A DNA stretch of 64,000 nt, from NCBI RefSeq assembly GCF_003609835.1, contig NZ_AP017898.1, forward strand, positions 496,001 through 560,000, read 5' to 3'. The notes under the pieces are model-generated. The model was given only the letters and a program-made list of their open reading frames with translations, ran no database searches and had not been told where the DNA came from. Every line of letters begins with the position of its first letter. Positions within the stretch are counted from its first letter, which is position 1. Below are positions 17,275-25,380 of the stretch, piece by piece. The position numbers and the translations under genes are program-made. The DNA comes from Sphingopyxis sp. FD7. Lineage in GTDB: Bacteria > Pseudomonadota > Alphaproteobacteria > Sphingomonadales > Sphingomonadaceae.

Positions 17275-18188
17275 ACGGCGTTCACGGGAATCTTAAGGTA
17301 GCGGATGCCATTGTCTTCGGGCGCGGGCATGTGGCCCGCGCGCATATTGACCTGGATCGACGGCATGATCAGCCGCGGCATCGACAGCGAGATGTCGCGC
17401 GCCTCGCGCATCGCGACAAATTCATCCTCGCTTACCCCGTCATGCGCGTGGATGTTGTGCGCGCGCTCGTCGGCGACGGTGGTTTCCCACACATAATTGT
17501 CGCGGCCTTCGGGTAAATAGTCGTGGCACATGAACAGCCGCGTCTGCGGCGGCAGCTCGAGAATGCGGCGCAGCGAGCGGAACAGCTGGCGCGCATCGCC
17601 GCCGGGGAAGTCGGCACGCGCGGTACCATAGTCGGGCATGAACATCGTGTCGCCGACGAACACCGCATCGCCGATCACATAGGCATTGTCTGCGGGGGTG
17701 TGGCCGGGGACGTGCAGGACCGTCACGGGAATCTCGCCGATCCGGAACTGGTCGCCGTCCTTCCACAGTTGATCGAAATCCGACCCGTCGCGCTGGAAGT
17801 CGCTACCCGCGTTGAACAGCTTGCCGAAATTGCGCTGCACGGTGACGATATGCTCGCCGATCGCAATTTTTCCGCCCAGCTTGTCCTGCAGATAGGGGGC
17901 GGCTGACAGATGATCGGCGTGGGCGTGCGTTTCGAGCAGCCAGTCGACCGTCAGGCCTTGCGCCTCGACATAGGCGATCACCGCGTCGGCCGACTCGTGC
18001 GACGTGCGCCCGGCGGCCGGATCATAGTCCAGAACCGAGTCGATCACCGCCGCGCGGCGCGTCGCGCGATCATGTACGACATAGGAAATCGTGTTCGTCG
18101 CATTGTCGAAAAAGGCCTTGATTTCGAACGCTTGCGCCTTTGCTGCCTCGACCTGGGCGCCAGCCTTTTCGATAACCTGGTCCATCAT
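17271..18188 (-). CDS. persulfide dioxygenase, Blh/ETHE1-like metallo-beta-lactamase fold
   Basis: 305 residues. The MBL metal motif is THAHADHL near residue 88, followed by HVPGHTPADNAYVIGD and GDTMFMPDYGTARADFPGGDA. The last is characteristic of ETHE1/Blh persulfide dioxygenases, which oxidise glutathione persulfide to sulfite. First gene of the nine-gene minus-strand operon; AAAGGA lies 8 bases before the ATG pair at 18188. Its promoter faces a peroxiredoxin-BigR operon across a perfect palindrome, so it is probably repressed by BigR until persulfide appears. Confidence 0.9.
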   Translation of the reverse strand: MMDQVIEKAGAQVEAAKAQAFEIKAFFDNATNTISYVVHDRATRRAAVIDSVLDYDPAAGRTSHESADAVIAYVEAQGLTVDWLLETHAHADHLSAAPYLQDKLGGKIAIGEHIVTVQRNFGKLFNAGSDFQRDGSDFDQLWKDGDQFRIGEIPVTVLHVPGHTPADNAYVIGDAVFVGDTMFMPDYGTARADFPGGDARQLFRSLRRILELPPQTRLFMCHDYLPEGRDNYVWETTVADERAHNIHAHDGVSEDEFVAMREARDISLSMPRLIMPSIQVNMRAGHMPAPEDNGIRYLKIPVNAV

Positions 18189-18211
18189 TTGCCGATCCTT
18201 TAAAATCAGAT

Positions 18212-18228
18212 TTACATAAATTATGTAA
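18212..18228. promoter_or_regulatory. perfect palindrome, likely BigR operator
   Basis: TTACATAAATTATGTAA: two 8-base arms around a central A. It is the only strong palindrome in the short gap between the divergent persulfide dioxygenase and peroxiredoxin genes, and it overlaps the AT-rich promoter zone. BigR/SqrR-family repressors bind AT-rich palindromes of this kind, and a BigR-like gene is 700 bp away. Confidence 0.75.
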
Positions 18229-18283
18229 TTGAATAGAGTGATTGCGTCAAGCCGGGCTGCGAGGCAAGGCTTGGAACACAGGA

Positions 18284-18922
18284 ATGGATGACCAAATGAC
18301 CGAGATGACCGACGCGCCGCGACCGATTGGATTGGGCGATGCCGCCCCGAATTTCACCGCGCGCTCGACCAGCGGGCAGCTGGCGCTGGCGGACTATCGC
18401 GGGCGCTGGCTCGTGTTCTTTTCGCACCCCGCCGACTTCACGCCGGTCTGCACGACCGAGTTTATTGCCTTTGCGAAGCGGCAGGCGGATTTCGACAAGC
18501 TGGAATGCTCGCTTCTCGGGCTGTCGGTCGACAGCCTCTACTCGCACCTCGCGTGGGTGCGTGCGATCGAGGCGCATTTCGGGGTCGCGATCGGGTTTCC
18601 CATCGTTGAGGATCCCAGCATGGCGATCGGCCGCGCCTATGGCATGATCGACGCCGCCGCGCAGGACAGCGCCGCTGTTCGGGCGACCTATATCATCGAT
18701 CCCGAGGGCATCGTCCGCGCGATCAACATATATCCGCACACCGTCGGTCGGTCTGTCGACGAGATATTGCGCACTGTCGCCGCGCTCCAGCAGACGGCCG
18801 ACGGCAAGCGGCTGACGCCCGAAGGCTGGCGACCGGGCGACGCGTTTCTGGCGCCGCCGTCCGAAAAGGTGATGGAGGGTAACGACCTCGGCTGGTTCTG
18901 CCGCACCATGGATGCGCCATGA
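18284..18922 (+). CDS. 1-Cys (Prx6-type) peroxiredoxin
   Basis: 212 residues with the peroxidatic Cys in HPADFTPVCTTEF (C56 from this start) and the long C-terminal arm of Prx6-type enzymes (RTVAALQQTADGKRLTPEGW). No second resolving Cys is obvious at the usual place. It reduces peroxides and possibly polysulfides in the cytoplasm. Overlaps bigR by 4 bp (ATGA). Start is uncertain: ATG 18284 or ATG 18296; the AGGA sits close to the first. Confidence 0.88.
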   Translation: MDDQMTEMTDAPRPIGLGDAAPNFTARSTSGQLALADYRGRWLVFFSHPADFTPVCTTEFIAFAKRQADFDKLECSLLGLSVDSLYSHLAWVRAIEAHFGVAIGFPIVEDPSMAIGRAYGMIDAAAQDSAAVRATYIIDPEGIVRAINIYPHTVGRSVDEILRTVAALQQTADGKRLTPEGWRPGDAFLAPPSEKVMEGNDLGWFCRTMDAP

Positions 18923-19317
18923 CTGCGATCTACGAGGATCGTGCGATGGCGGACAAGGTGGTCGAAAAGCTGCGCGTCTATGCCCAGCCGCAACGGCTGA
19001 TGATCCTGTCGTGCCTGCTGCGCGGCGAACGGACCGTCAGCGAGATCGAGGCGGCGACGGCCATCGGCCAACCCGCGCTCAGTCAGCAACTTGCCGAGCT
19101 TCGCCGTGGCGAACTCGTCAAGACGCGCCGCGAAGCCAAGCAGGTCTATTATGATTTGGTGGACGATCAGGTTGCGCTGTGCGTGCGGAGCATGGAGGCG
19201 ATTTTCTCCGGAGCGGTCTCAAGTGTGAGTGATCTTGCCACCGCCATCGCCGAGCCTTCGAAAGTAAATCCCGTCGCCCCGGCGGGCGCGGCAGCCTTTG
19301 CGCGAATTGAGAGGTAA
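18919..19317 (+). CDS. bigR: BigR/SqrR-like ArsR-family persulfide sensor repressor
   Basis: 132 residues; winged-helix ArsR domain with QPQRLMILSCLLRGERTVSE and the recognition helix QPALSQQLAELRRGE. The two cysteines used by BigR/SqrR to sense persulfides are present at matching places: C32 in ILSCLL and C88 in VALCVR. Such repressors leave DNA when the Cys pair forms a polysulfide bridge. The gene is coupled to the peroxiredoxin by an ATGA overlap. It probably controls both divergent operons through the 18212-18228 palindrome. Confidence 0.88.
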   Translation: MTAIYEDRAMADKVVEKLRVYAQPQRLMILSCLLRGERTVSEIEAATAIGQPALSQQLAELRRGELVKTRREAKQVYYDLVDDQVALCVRSMEAIFSGAVSSVSDLATAIAEPSKVNPVAPAGAAAFARIER

Positions 19318-19376
19318 TGGTCAGGGCGCGAAAAAAATGATCTGTCTACCCGTGTGAAATTTGGATTGGGGGGCTT

Positions 19377-19727
19377 ATGATCTGGTTCCGGCTTTTCCTT
19401 CTCGCGTGCTTGCTCTCGATCCTAATTTACACTGGCGTCACGATCGCCGCGCACGGATGGAACCTGTTGCCGGTCTTCTTCGGCGATATGGCGGCCATGG
19501 GTTGGCCGGGGCAGTTCAATTTCGACTTCTTCACCTTTCTGCTATTGTCTGGACTGTGGACTGCCTGGCGCAACGACTTTGCCGTTGGAGGCTGTTTGCT
19601 TGGCTTGGTGGCTATCTTCGGCGGCATGCTGTTCCTCTCGATCTACCTCTTGGCCCTCAGCTTCCGGCACAAAGGCGATATGGGCGAAATAATGCTCGGG
19701 ACTAACCGGACGCGTTCGAAATCTTGA
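19377..19727 (+). CDS. small membrane protein, 116 aa
   Basis: Three likely membrane segments (FRLFLLACLLSILIYTGV, FFTFLLLSGLWTAW, GGCLLGLVAIFGGMLFLSIYLLA). A G-rich site precedes the ATG at 19377. It lies 60 bp after bigR on the same strand and may be co-transcribed. I recognise no specific family or function. Confidence 0.6.
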   Translation: MIWFRLFLLACLLSILIYTGVTIAAHGWNLLPVFFGDMAAMGWPGQFNFDFFTFLLLSGLWTAWRNDFAVGGCLLGLVAIFGGMLFLSIYLLALSFRHKGDMGEIMLGTNRTRSKS

Positions 19728-20360
19728 TCGGAGCGAAGGCAATCCAACCTGAGTTAGCACGCTGCGATCCTTCCATTACATCGATTTCAACTCGGTCTGC
19801 TAGCCGCGCAAGCATCCCAAGCGTTCCCATTTCGGCCATTTCGGCCGCAGGAGAACGATCATGGGTAGATCAGAATTCGACTATTTACCGCCACGCCCGG
19901 CGTGGAATGCCGGTCGAAAGGTAGGCGCAAAGCGACCGTTAAAGCCACGGCAGATATGGGCAATTCGCTTTCACCTGGATCGGGAGCATCGGCTTCGCGA
20001 CCGGGCGCTTTTCGATCTTGCGATCGACAGCAAACTGCGAGGCTGCGATCTTGTGAAGATCAGGATTGGTGACCTTGTCACCGGCGGTGAGTTGAGAACG
20101 CGAGCAATGGTGATTCAACAGAAGACCGGTCGACCAGTCCAATTCGAAATCATGTCGGATGCTCGCGGCAGCCTCCTCGCTTGGCTCGAACGTCGCGGCG
20201 GATCGATAGAGGACTACGCGTTCCCAGCCGGATCGACCACTCCGCTCATATGAGCACGCGCCAATATGCGCGTCTGGTCGACGAATGGGTCACGGTGACG
20301 TGACCCCCTGATTTTCCTCCAACAGTGATTAGAGTCCGGTCTTGAAGGAAGGACGGACAG

Positions 20361-20627
20361 ATGAAGCGTTTGAGGTTTTCGGAAGAGCAGATCATCGGGG
20401 TGTTGAAGGAAGCGGAGGCGGGCGCGAAGACCGGCGAGCTGGCGCGGCGACACGGGGTGTCGGAAGCAACGATCTACAACTGGAAGGCCAAGTATGGCGG
20501 CCTTGAGGTGTCGGAGGCGAAGCGGCTACGCTCGCTCGAGGACGAGAACGCGAAGCTGAAGCGGTTGCTTGCGGACTCGATGCTGGACAATGCGGCGCTG
20601 AAGGATCTTCTCACAAAAAAATGGTGA
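20361..20627 (+). CDS. IS3-family transposase OrfA
   Basis: 88 residues, begins [19 protein letters not shown]. It has a helix-turn-helix ([21 protein letters not shown], about residues 29-49) followed by a leucine-zipper helix ([18 protein letters not shown]). It binds IS ends. It overlaps OrfB by 7 bases, with an A7 run at the overlap for -1 frameshifting. Confidence 0.93.
   Translation: MKRLRFSEEQIIGVLKEAEAGAKTGELARRHGVSEATIYNWKAKYGGLEVSEAKRLRSLEDENAKLKRLLADSMLDNAALKDLLTKKW
20615..20621 (+). promoter_or_regulatory. A7 slippery run for programmed -1 frameshift
   Basis: Seven consecutive A residues in the OrfA/OrfB overlap, just before the OrfA stop. IS3-family elements use such A runs to make the fused OrfAB transposase. 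Confidence 0.75.
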
Positions 20628-21532
20628 CGCCCGCCGTTCAGCGGGAAGCGGTCGCCCATCTCCAGGCTTGCCATGGGATGAGCGAGCGGCGGGCGTGCCG
20701 TGTCACAGGCGCCGATCGGAAGAGCATGCGCTACCGGTCGCAGCGTGGCGACGATGCCGAGGTTCGGGAGAAGCTGCGCGAGTTGGCGCAGCAGCGTCGC
20801 CGGTTCGGTTATCGGCGCCTGCATATCCTGCTGCGCCGGGAGGGCGTGATGATCAACAGGAAGAAGACCCAGCGCCTGTATCGAGAGGAGGGGCTGATGG
20901 TCCGACGAAGACGCAACCGGCGCCGGGCGATCGGTGCGCGGGCGCCCGCACCGGTGCTCGCGCTGCCGAACCAGCGGTGGAGCCTCGACTTTGTGCATGA
21001 TCAGATGGCGTCAGGTCGGCGGTTCCGGGTGCTCAACATCGTGGACGATGTCACGCGGGAGTGCCTGCGCGCGGTGCCCGACACGTCGATCTCCGGGCGC
21101 CGGGTCGTGCGCGAGCTCAGCGATCTGATCGAGGAGCGCGGCAGACCGGGGATGATCGTCAGCGACAATGGGACCGAGCTGACATCGAACGCGGTGCTCG
21201 CATGGTGCGGTGAGGTCGGGGTCGAGTGGCATTATATCGCGCCGGGCAAGCCGATGCAGAACGGCTATGTCGAGAGCTTCAATGGCCGGATGCGCGATGA
21301 GCTTCTGAACGAGACGCTGTTCCTCGACCTCGATCATGCCCGCACAGTGATCGCGGCCTGGGCCGAAGATTACAACCAGGCGCGGCCACACTCGGCCCTT
21401 GGATATGAGACACCGGCGGCGTTCGCCGCCGAACTGCATAAGCAATGGCCTGTGCAGCTACGCCCTTCGGGCTCCGCTGCACAGGCCATTGCTTACACTG
21501 CGCTCATGCGCAACAAAGCTGCTGGGCTCTAA
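20621..21532 (+). CDS. IS3-family transposase OrfB (DDE integrase domain)
   Basis: 303 residues. N-terminal HTH-type region ([21 protein letters not shown]), then the rve integrase core with the DDE triad: D in [11 protein letters not shown] in [11 protein letters not shown] and E in [17 protein letters not shown]. It is expressed mainly as an OrfAB fusion by frameshifting. No interruption is seen. Confidence 0.94.
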   Translation: MVTPAVQREAVAHLQACHGMSERRACRVTGADRKSMRYRSQRGDDAEVREKLRELAQQRRRFGYRRLHILLRREGVMINRKKTQRLYREEGLMVRRRRNRRRAIGARAPAPVLALPNQRWSLDFVHDQMASGRRFRVLNIVDDVTRECLRAVPDTSISGRRVVRELSDLIEERGRPGMIVSDNGTELTSNAVLAWCGEVGVEWHYIAPGKPMQNGYVESFNGRMRDELLNETLFLDLDHARTVIAAWAEDYNQARPHSALGYETPAAFAAELHKQWPVQLRPSGSAAQAIAYTALMRNKAAGL

Positions 21533-21842
21533 TCCCCGCTGGTGGAAACCAGGGGGTCACGTCAACGGCTGTTGGTCTCCGAAGCGAAGATTATGGGACG
21601 CATTCGTTGCGCAGAACAAAGGCGTCGATTATTTACAAGGCGACCGGGAACCTGCGTGCTGTGCAGATTCTACTCGGCCACACCAAGATCGAAAATACGG
21701 TGCGATACCTCGGTGTCGATGTTGAAGATGCGCTGACCCTAGCGGAAGGCATCGAAGTCTAGCCAGCAAATTAAAGTAGCCTAGAGAGCGAGCGTTTCAA
21801 CCCGTGCCGGAACGTCCGCTCTCTTTGTTCGGTCCCCAAAAG

Positions 21843-21863
21843 CTGCCTGACCGCAATCGGCCA
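21843..21863. repeat. direct repeat copy 2 flanking the sulfide island
   Basis: Matches 10941-10961 at 18 of 21 positions, with 13 identical bases in a row (CCGCAATCGGCCA). It lies 80 bases past the end of the broken recombinase, where an att site would be expected. Confidence 0.55.
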
Positions 21864-21905
21864 TTTTTGCCTAAAAACGGCCAGCCAGGGCTCGGTCTCG
21901 AGCTT

Positions 21906-22616
21906 CTATCGAGGGCGATAAGGTTCGCAGGCGATTCCGTCGCCATCGCCATCCATCTCGGAGCGATAGCCGGGCTGCCCTCGATAGATCGGCGCGGCAC
22001 CAGCAGCCCAAGCTTCCCTGCAGTCGCGGAAATATAAACTGGATGCTGGAGGTAGTGTCGCGGGTCGGGGGTCCTCTGACACGCGCGCGGGCGGCTGGCG
22101 CGGGGCAGGATTGATCGCTCGATATTCAGCAGGCATCTGGAACTCGCCGCCCCAGAGACCGAGCCTGCGCTCACGCGCTCTTGCTTCATTGGGAACATAG
22201 GCGGCCGTGAATTTTGGCAGGGCCACAGCGAGGCCCGCATCGACGACGGCGGCGGAGAGGTCGATTATTCCGACCTGGCACATCGCGACGGTGCGGCCAT
22301 AGTCGTCGATGTCGCGCTGTTCGCAGCGCACGGACTGGCCTTCCACGATCGCGGCGAGCTTGTCGGCCGCTTCCTGGCCGCAGGCCCAGGGACCGTCGCC
22401 GCGCGTGCAGGTCTGCTTCAGTTCGGGCGCGTCGATCCCGTAAAGCCGGACGACGATACCTGTGAGGTTGAACGTATCGCCGTCGGAGACCCGCGCGGGG
22501 CCGCTCACGTCCTGTGCGACCGACGGGGTAGGGGGCAGGGCGAGCGAGAAGATGATAGCGGCGATCGCGGTGCGCGTGGGCCGGCGTGTCGCGCGGTTCG
22601 GGTTTTTCGATGTCAC
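21906..22616 (-). CDS. secreted SNase-like nuclease with Excalibur domain
   Basis: 236 residues, GTG start at 22616 overlapping the SRAP stop. An N-terminal hydrophobic segment (AIAAIIFSLALPPTPSVAQ) gives a signal peptide with a likely cut after VAQ. Residues 40-140 are a staphylococcal-nuclease-like domain (VSDGDTFNLTGIVVRLYGIDAPE, CGQEAADKL). Following a Pro-rich linker, the C-terminal Excalibur motif is DMDGDGDGIACEPY-like (EMDGDGDGIACEPYR), binding Ca2+. Last gene of the SOS-box operon. It may degrade nucleic acid outside the cytoplasm. Confidence 0.85.
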   Translation of the reverse strand: MTSKNPNRATRRPTRTAIAAIIFSLALPPTPSVAQDVSGPARVSDGDTFNLTGIVVRLYGIDAPELKQTCTRGDGPWACGQEAADKLAAIVEGQSVRCEQRDIDDYGRTVAMCQVGIIDLSAAVVDAGLAVALPKFTAAYVPNEARARERRLGLWGGEFQMPAEYRAINPAPRQPPARVSEDPRPATLPPASSLYFRDCREAWAAGAAPIYRGQPGYRSEMDGDGDGIACEPYRPR

Positions 22617-23287
22617 AGCAGGGTTGCGGCCGTGCGTGCCGCATTTTTCCTGGTACGACCCGCGTACCAGAGCTCGGGCGTGTGATCGATGACGAGACGA
22701 TCGGCGGGATATTGGGTGACGAGCTTCATCGCCTCCTCGGCCGGTGCGTGCAGCCATGCCTCATGGTCTTCGGGATGTAGGATAACGGGCATGCGGTCAT
22801 GGACCTCGAGCATCTCGGGGACGGCATCGACCATCACCATGGTGTAGCTGTCGCCCCATTCGTCGGTCGGACGCCAGAAGCCCGCGCAGGCAGCCAGCGG
22901 CTGGTCGGCAATGCTGATCCATGTGCGTGTCATTTGCCCTTCGGGCCCAACGGCTTCGGCGAAGGCGGTGATCGGGATGAGGCAGCGATGCCCGGGCTGG
23001 ACGAACCATTCGCGCCACATGCCGTAAGGCGACATCAGCTTGTCGTCGCGGGCGTTGTTGACGTGGGTCGGCTTGTTGGGCTTGCCGGTCTTCTTGTTGG
23101 TGGAATGCCGCGGAAAGCCCCACACCATTGCGTCGAGCTGGCGTTCGCCGGCGACCTCGCGAACGACGAAGCCCGTGCCGCCCTTCCAGACATCACCGGT
23201 GCTCGCATTGGTCTGCTTCTTGCGCTGCGCCTTGAAATGCGATGCGACCTCGTCGACCGAGGCCTTGAGCGTGATCTGGTTGCACAT
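22613..23287 (-). CDS. SRAP-family SOS response-associated peptidase (YedK/HMCES-like)
   Basis: 224 residues starting MCNQITLKAS, with the catalytic Cys at position 2 once Met is removed. The active-site pattern NNARDDKL, CLIPITAFAEA and VHDRMPVIL (catalytic His) is complete. SRAP proteins covalently cap abasic sites in single-stranded DNA through Cys2. Member of a minus-strand operon headed by a LexA-type box, consistent with DNA-damage induction. Confidence 0.92.
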   Translation of the reverse strand: MCNQITLKASVDEVASHFKAQRKKQTNASTGDVWKGGTGFVVREVAGERQLDAMVWGFPRHSTNKKTGKPNKPTHVNNARDDKLMSPYGMWREWFVQPGHRCLIPITAFAEAVGPEGQMTRTWISIADQPLAACAGFWRPTDEWGDSYTMVMVDAVPEMLEVHDRMPVILHPEDHEAWLHAPAEEAMKLVTQYPADRLVIDHTPELWYAGRTRKNAARTAATLL

Positions 23288-23300
23288 CGGCGGCTCCCGT

Positions 23301-23816
23301 TCAGGCGGCGCCGAGCAGCCCCTCGAAACTGGGCTGGATCGGCGGCGTGATCGTGAAGCTACCTTCGGGGAAGGGGCGCAAGATGTCCAGCGGCGGGCGC
23401 TCCTGTTGCATCCAGTCGAACCAATCGTCGGGATCGACGACCGCCACATGGCGGTCCTTGTGCGGCGCAAGGTCCGGATAGGCGGGGACGGTCAACGCCG
23501 CGAAGGCATCGGGATAGTCGCGCGTCCCTCGCTGCCAGACCCCGGCAATGCAGAAGAAGGGGATGTCGGTGACGAGGCTTGCCGCATAGAGCGTCTTGCC
23601 GTCGCGCTTGATGCCGAACTCGTTGGCGAGGATGAGGCAGGGGCTTTCGATCCGCGCGGTTTCGGACTTGAGCAGCGGGATCTGTCCGATCTCGGGGTCG
23701 CGCGACCGGAGGCCCCAATGCGCCTCGATCTGGCGTTCTTCCTGGCCATCCCAGATCATGATCCGGTGCCCGCCTTTGCCGACACCCTGCAGGACGTCGT
23801 CGAAATCTCTCTCCAT
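23301..23816 (-). CDS. divergent SRAP-like paralogue lacking Cys2
   Basis: 171 residues. The C half retains SRAP traits: LANEFGIKRDGKTLYAAS, FFCIAGVWQRG, FAALTVPAYPDLAPHKDRHVAVV and a W-x2-W end. It starts MERDFDD and so lacks the Met-Cys start that forms the abasic-site crosslink, and the N half is short. AGGAG precedes the ATG at 23816. It lies 13 bp upstream of the canonical SRAP gene, suggesting a paired function. It may be an inactive partner; this is inference. Confidence 0.7.
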   Translation of the reverse strand: MERDFDDVLQGVGKGGHRIMIWDGQEERQIEAHWGLRSRDPEIGQIPLLKSETARIESPCLILANEFGIKRDGKTLYAASLVTDIPFFCIAGVWQRGTRDYPDAFAALTVPAYPDLAPHKDRHVAVVDPDDWFDWMQQERPPLDILRPFPEGSFTITPPIQPSFEGLLGAA

Positions 23817-23826
23817 CGTCTAGCTC

Positions 23827-24156
23827 CTAGCTCCGGTAGCGGCGGATCGCGCGCTTCCATTCGCGTTCGTCGACCCGCTCCTTGATGCAGATCGCGTCCT
23901 TGTCCCAATTGACCACTTCGAGGCGGAGCGGTTCGACGCGGCGGCCGGAACTCCAGGCGCATTGCCGGCACCAGAAATGGCGGCACGCCTTGCGAAGATT
24001 ATCGTCCCAGCCTTTGCGGTGAAAGCGGTACCAAAGCAGTCCCGCATCGAACTTGGCGTGATGACCGCAGCGGCAAACGGGCTGCACCGCATAATGCCAG
24101 ATGGCCGCCTCGAAAATGTGCGTGGCCCGCGGAATGCCCGATTTCGTATGCTGCAC
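23827..24156 (-). CDS. zinc-ribbon-like protein of the SOS operon
   Basis: 109 residues from a GTG at 24156. Cys/His clusters CRCGHHAKFD and CRHFWCRQC look like a metal-binding ribbon. The remainder is basic and aromatic (GLLWYRFHRKGWDDNLRK). It overlaps the operon reading path tightly: the upstream gene ends at 24158. A GTG at 24161 in another frame gives a protein without these motifs and is not used. Function unknown, possibly DNA binding. Confidence 0.6.
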   Translation of the reverse strand: MQHTKSGIPRATHIFEAAIWHYAVQPVCRCGHHAKFDAGLLWYRFHRKGWDDNLRKACRHFWCRQCAWSSGRRVEPLRLEVVNWDKDAICIKERVDEREWKRAIRRYRS

Positions 24157-24157
24157 G

Positions 24158-24349
24158 TCACAGCGCCAGCACCAGCTGATCGGCGTCGGCGGCGGCCGTG
24201 GTCTCACCGTGGATGCGCGCGATCGTCAGCGCCAGTTCCTGCGCGGCCGCTTCGCGTATGATTTCCGTTGGCGCGGTGAGGCCGACGCGCGCCCATCCTG
24301 GGGCGTCCAGGAGTGCGCGTGCGACTCGGTCAGGGTCGATTCTCATCAT
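24158..24349 (-). CDS. small DUF6771-like protein, first gene of SOS operon
   Basis: 63 residues: starts MMRIDPDRVARALLDAPGWA, then VGLTAPTEIIREAAAQELALTIARI. From memory this matches a short family (DUF6771) common on sphingomonad plasmids. It begins 10 bp from the SOS box. Function unknown. Confidence 0.6.
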   Translation of the reverse strand: MMRIDPDRVARALLDAPGWARVGLTAPTEIIREAAAQELALTIARIHGETTAAADADQLVLAL

Positions 24350-24359
24350 GGATCAATGA

Positions 24360-24374
24360 GAACATAAAAAGAAC
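24360..24374 (-). promoter_or_regulatory. alphaproteobacterial LexA (SOS) box
   Basis: On the minus strand GTTC-TTTTTAT-GTTC, an exact GTTC-N7-GTTC direct repeat, the known LexA site of alphaproteobacteria. It lies 10 bases before the first ATG of the operon that encodes the SRAP SOS-associated protein, which makes chance less likely. Confidence 0.82.
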
Positions 24375-25380
24375 AAATGAGCAAGCTGCGGTACGCGCGC
24401 GTGGGCCCGTCTTCGCGATGCCGCCGCCACGCAAGCGGCCCCGGCGCAAGCCGAACGGACGGGCTCGGCCGTCCGGGCGTCCGCCCATTTCGGCATTTTC
24501 CAAGAAGCCGCCCAATAGCAATCGGCCCGAAACGCCAAAGCGGGTATCTTTGGAGCCCAGGGATACCCTGTGTTAAGCTTGGCTGTGCGGGGCGCACGCT
24601 GGTCGATCGTGCTTTGCGCCGGGTCAGTGACGCCGAATTATAGAGAGGAAAGATTACTCCAGATTGGCAAACCTTGTACGGAAAAGACAAACTATCCCGG
24701 CTGCAGGAAAGTTTTGTTTTTGAGAATGGCGAGGTTTCCCTAACGGCGGCCGCGTCGGTGGAGGGGCCTCTGGTGCCGATAAAGGGACCGGTCTCATCAT
24801 TCCGATAACAGTCGGCCGGGCACGCGACCCGCCCGGCCGTATCTGGGCGGCGCTCCGCGTCCAGACCCCGGTTTTCCGGGCGCGGGGTGCCGTCATTTTC
24901 AGGGGCTAAGGCCACCCGGGGCTGCGCTCGGAATATTCGCTTCGGCGAGTGCGCGCCTACAAACTACCTGACCGCCATATCCAACGGTCAGAAGCCACGC
25001 ATTAACCCGACGTGGCAGCGCGGAGAGCCCGCGAGCCGCATTGGTCACGCGAGGCGGGTGACGGGGTGAGGGCGCCGCGCATCCATGCGGCGTGGTGCAC
25101 GCAGAGCTGACGTCGCCACTGCTATCTCATGACATTGCTGCCCGTCAGTTCGGGAGGCCACCTCCCCTATATCGCTCCCCTTCTTTCCGCTGACCCAGCC
25201 AGTCCTCTCAGTGACGCAGTGATCGGCTTTCGGCCTCCGCACGCCACGGCGCGGGCGGCGAGGTGAGCGCGCGCATGCGGGCAGCGGCGTGGGCCGAGGG
25301 CGCGGCGCCACAGAGGAGAGAAGGATCGGGAAGAGTGTCGCCGGGAAATGGTTCGCGCGCGACATTCGAAAGTAAGTGTC
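24375..25380. other. about 1 kb without a convincing gene
   Basis: GC-rich stretch between the SOS operon and DUF736. Open frames here are short or lack ribosome sites and family patterns. It contains several short GC inverted repeats (for example around 24815-24838, GCCGGGC...GCCCGGC), which could be terminators or replication or regulatory DNA. No iteron array, tRNA or CRISPR repeat is seen. Confidence 0.5.

Larger units (their letters stand above)
20296..21564 (+). mobile_element. IS3-family (IS407-like) insertion sequence, 1269 bp
   Basis: Terminal inverted repeats start TGACGTGACCCCCTG at both ends, imperfect beyond that (ATTTTCCTCCA versus GTTTCCACCA). It is flanked by a 4-bp direct target repeat, ACGG, at 20292-20295 and 21565-21568. 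Contains two overlapping transposase frames. Length, two-frame layout and 4-bp target duplication fit the IS407 group of IS3. Both frames look intact, so it may still move. Confidence 0.92.
19861..21762 (+). pseudogene. tyrosine recombinase broken by a frameshift and an IS insertion
   Basis: The N part (19861-20253) is a site-specific integrase of the short type (PLKPRQIWAIRFHLDREHRL, DSKLRGCDLVKIRIGDL with the first catalytic Arg). At about 20224 one C seems lost from the CCC run: shifting frame there restores SRIDHSAHMSTRQYARLVDEWVT up to the IS at 20296. Past the IS and one copy of the ACGG target repeat, the frame continues AVGLRSEDYGTHSLRRTKAS with HxxR, then LLGHTKIENTVRYLGV with the catalytic Tyr, ending at 21762. 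Two independent lesions make it inactive. It may have integrated the sulfide island. Confidence 0.88.

Noticed and set aside
20200..20260. Programmed frameshift in the recombinase
   Set aside because: No slippery A or T run or following structure is evident, and the gene is anyway cut by an IS, so simple decay is more likely.
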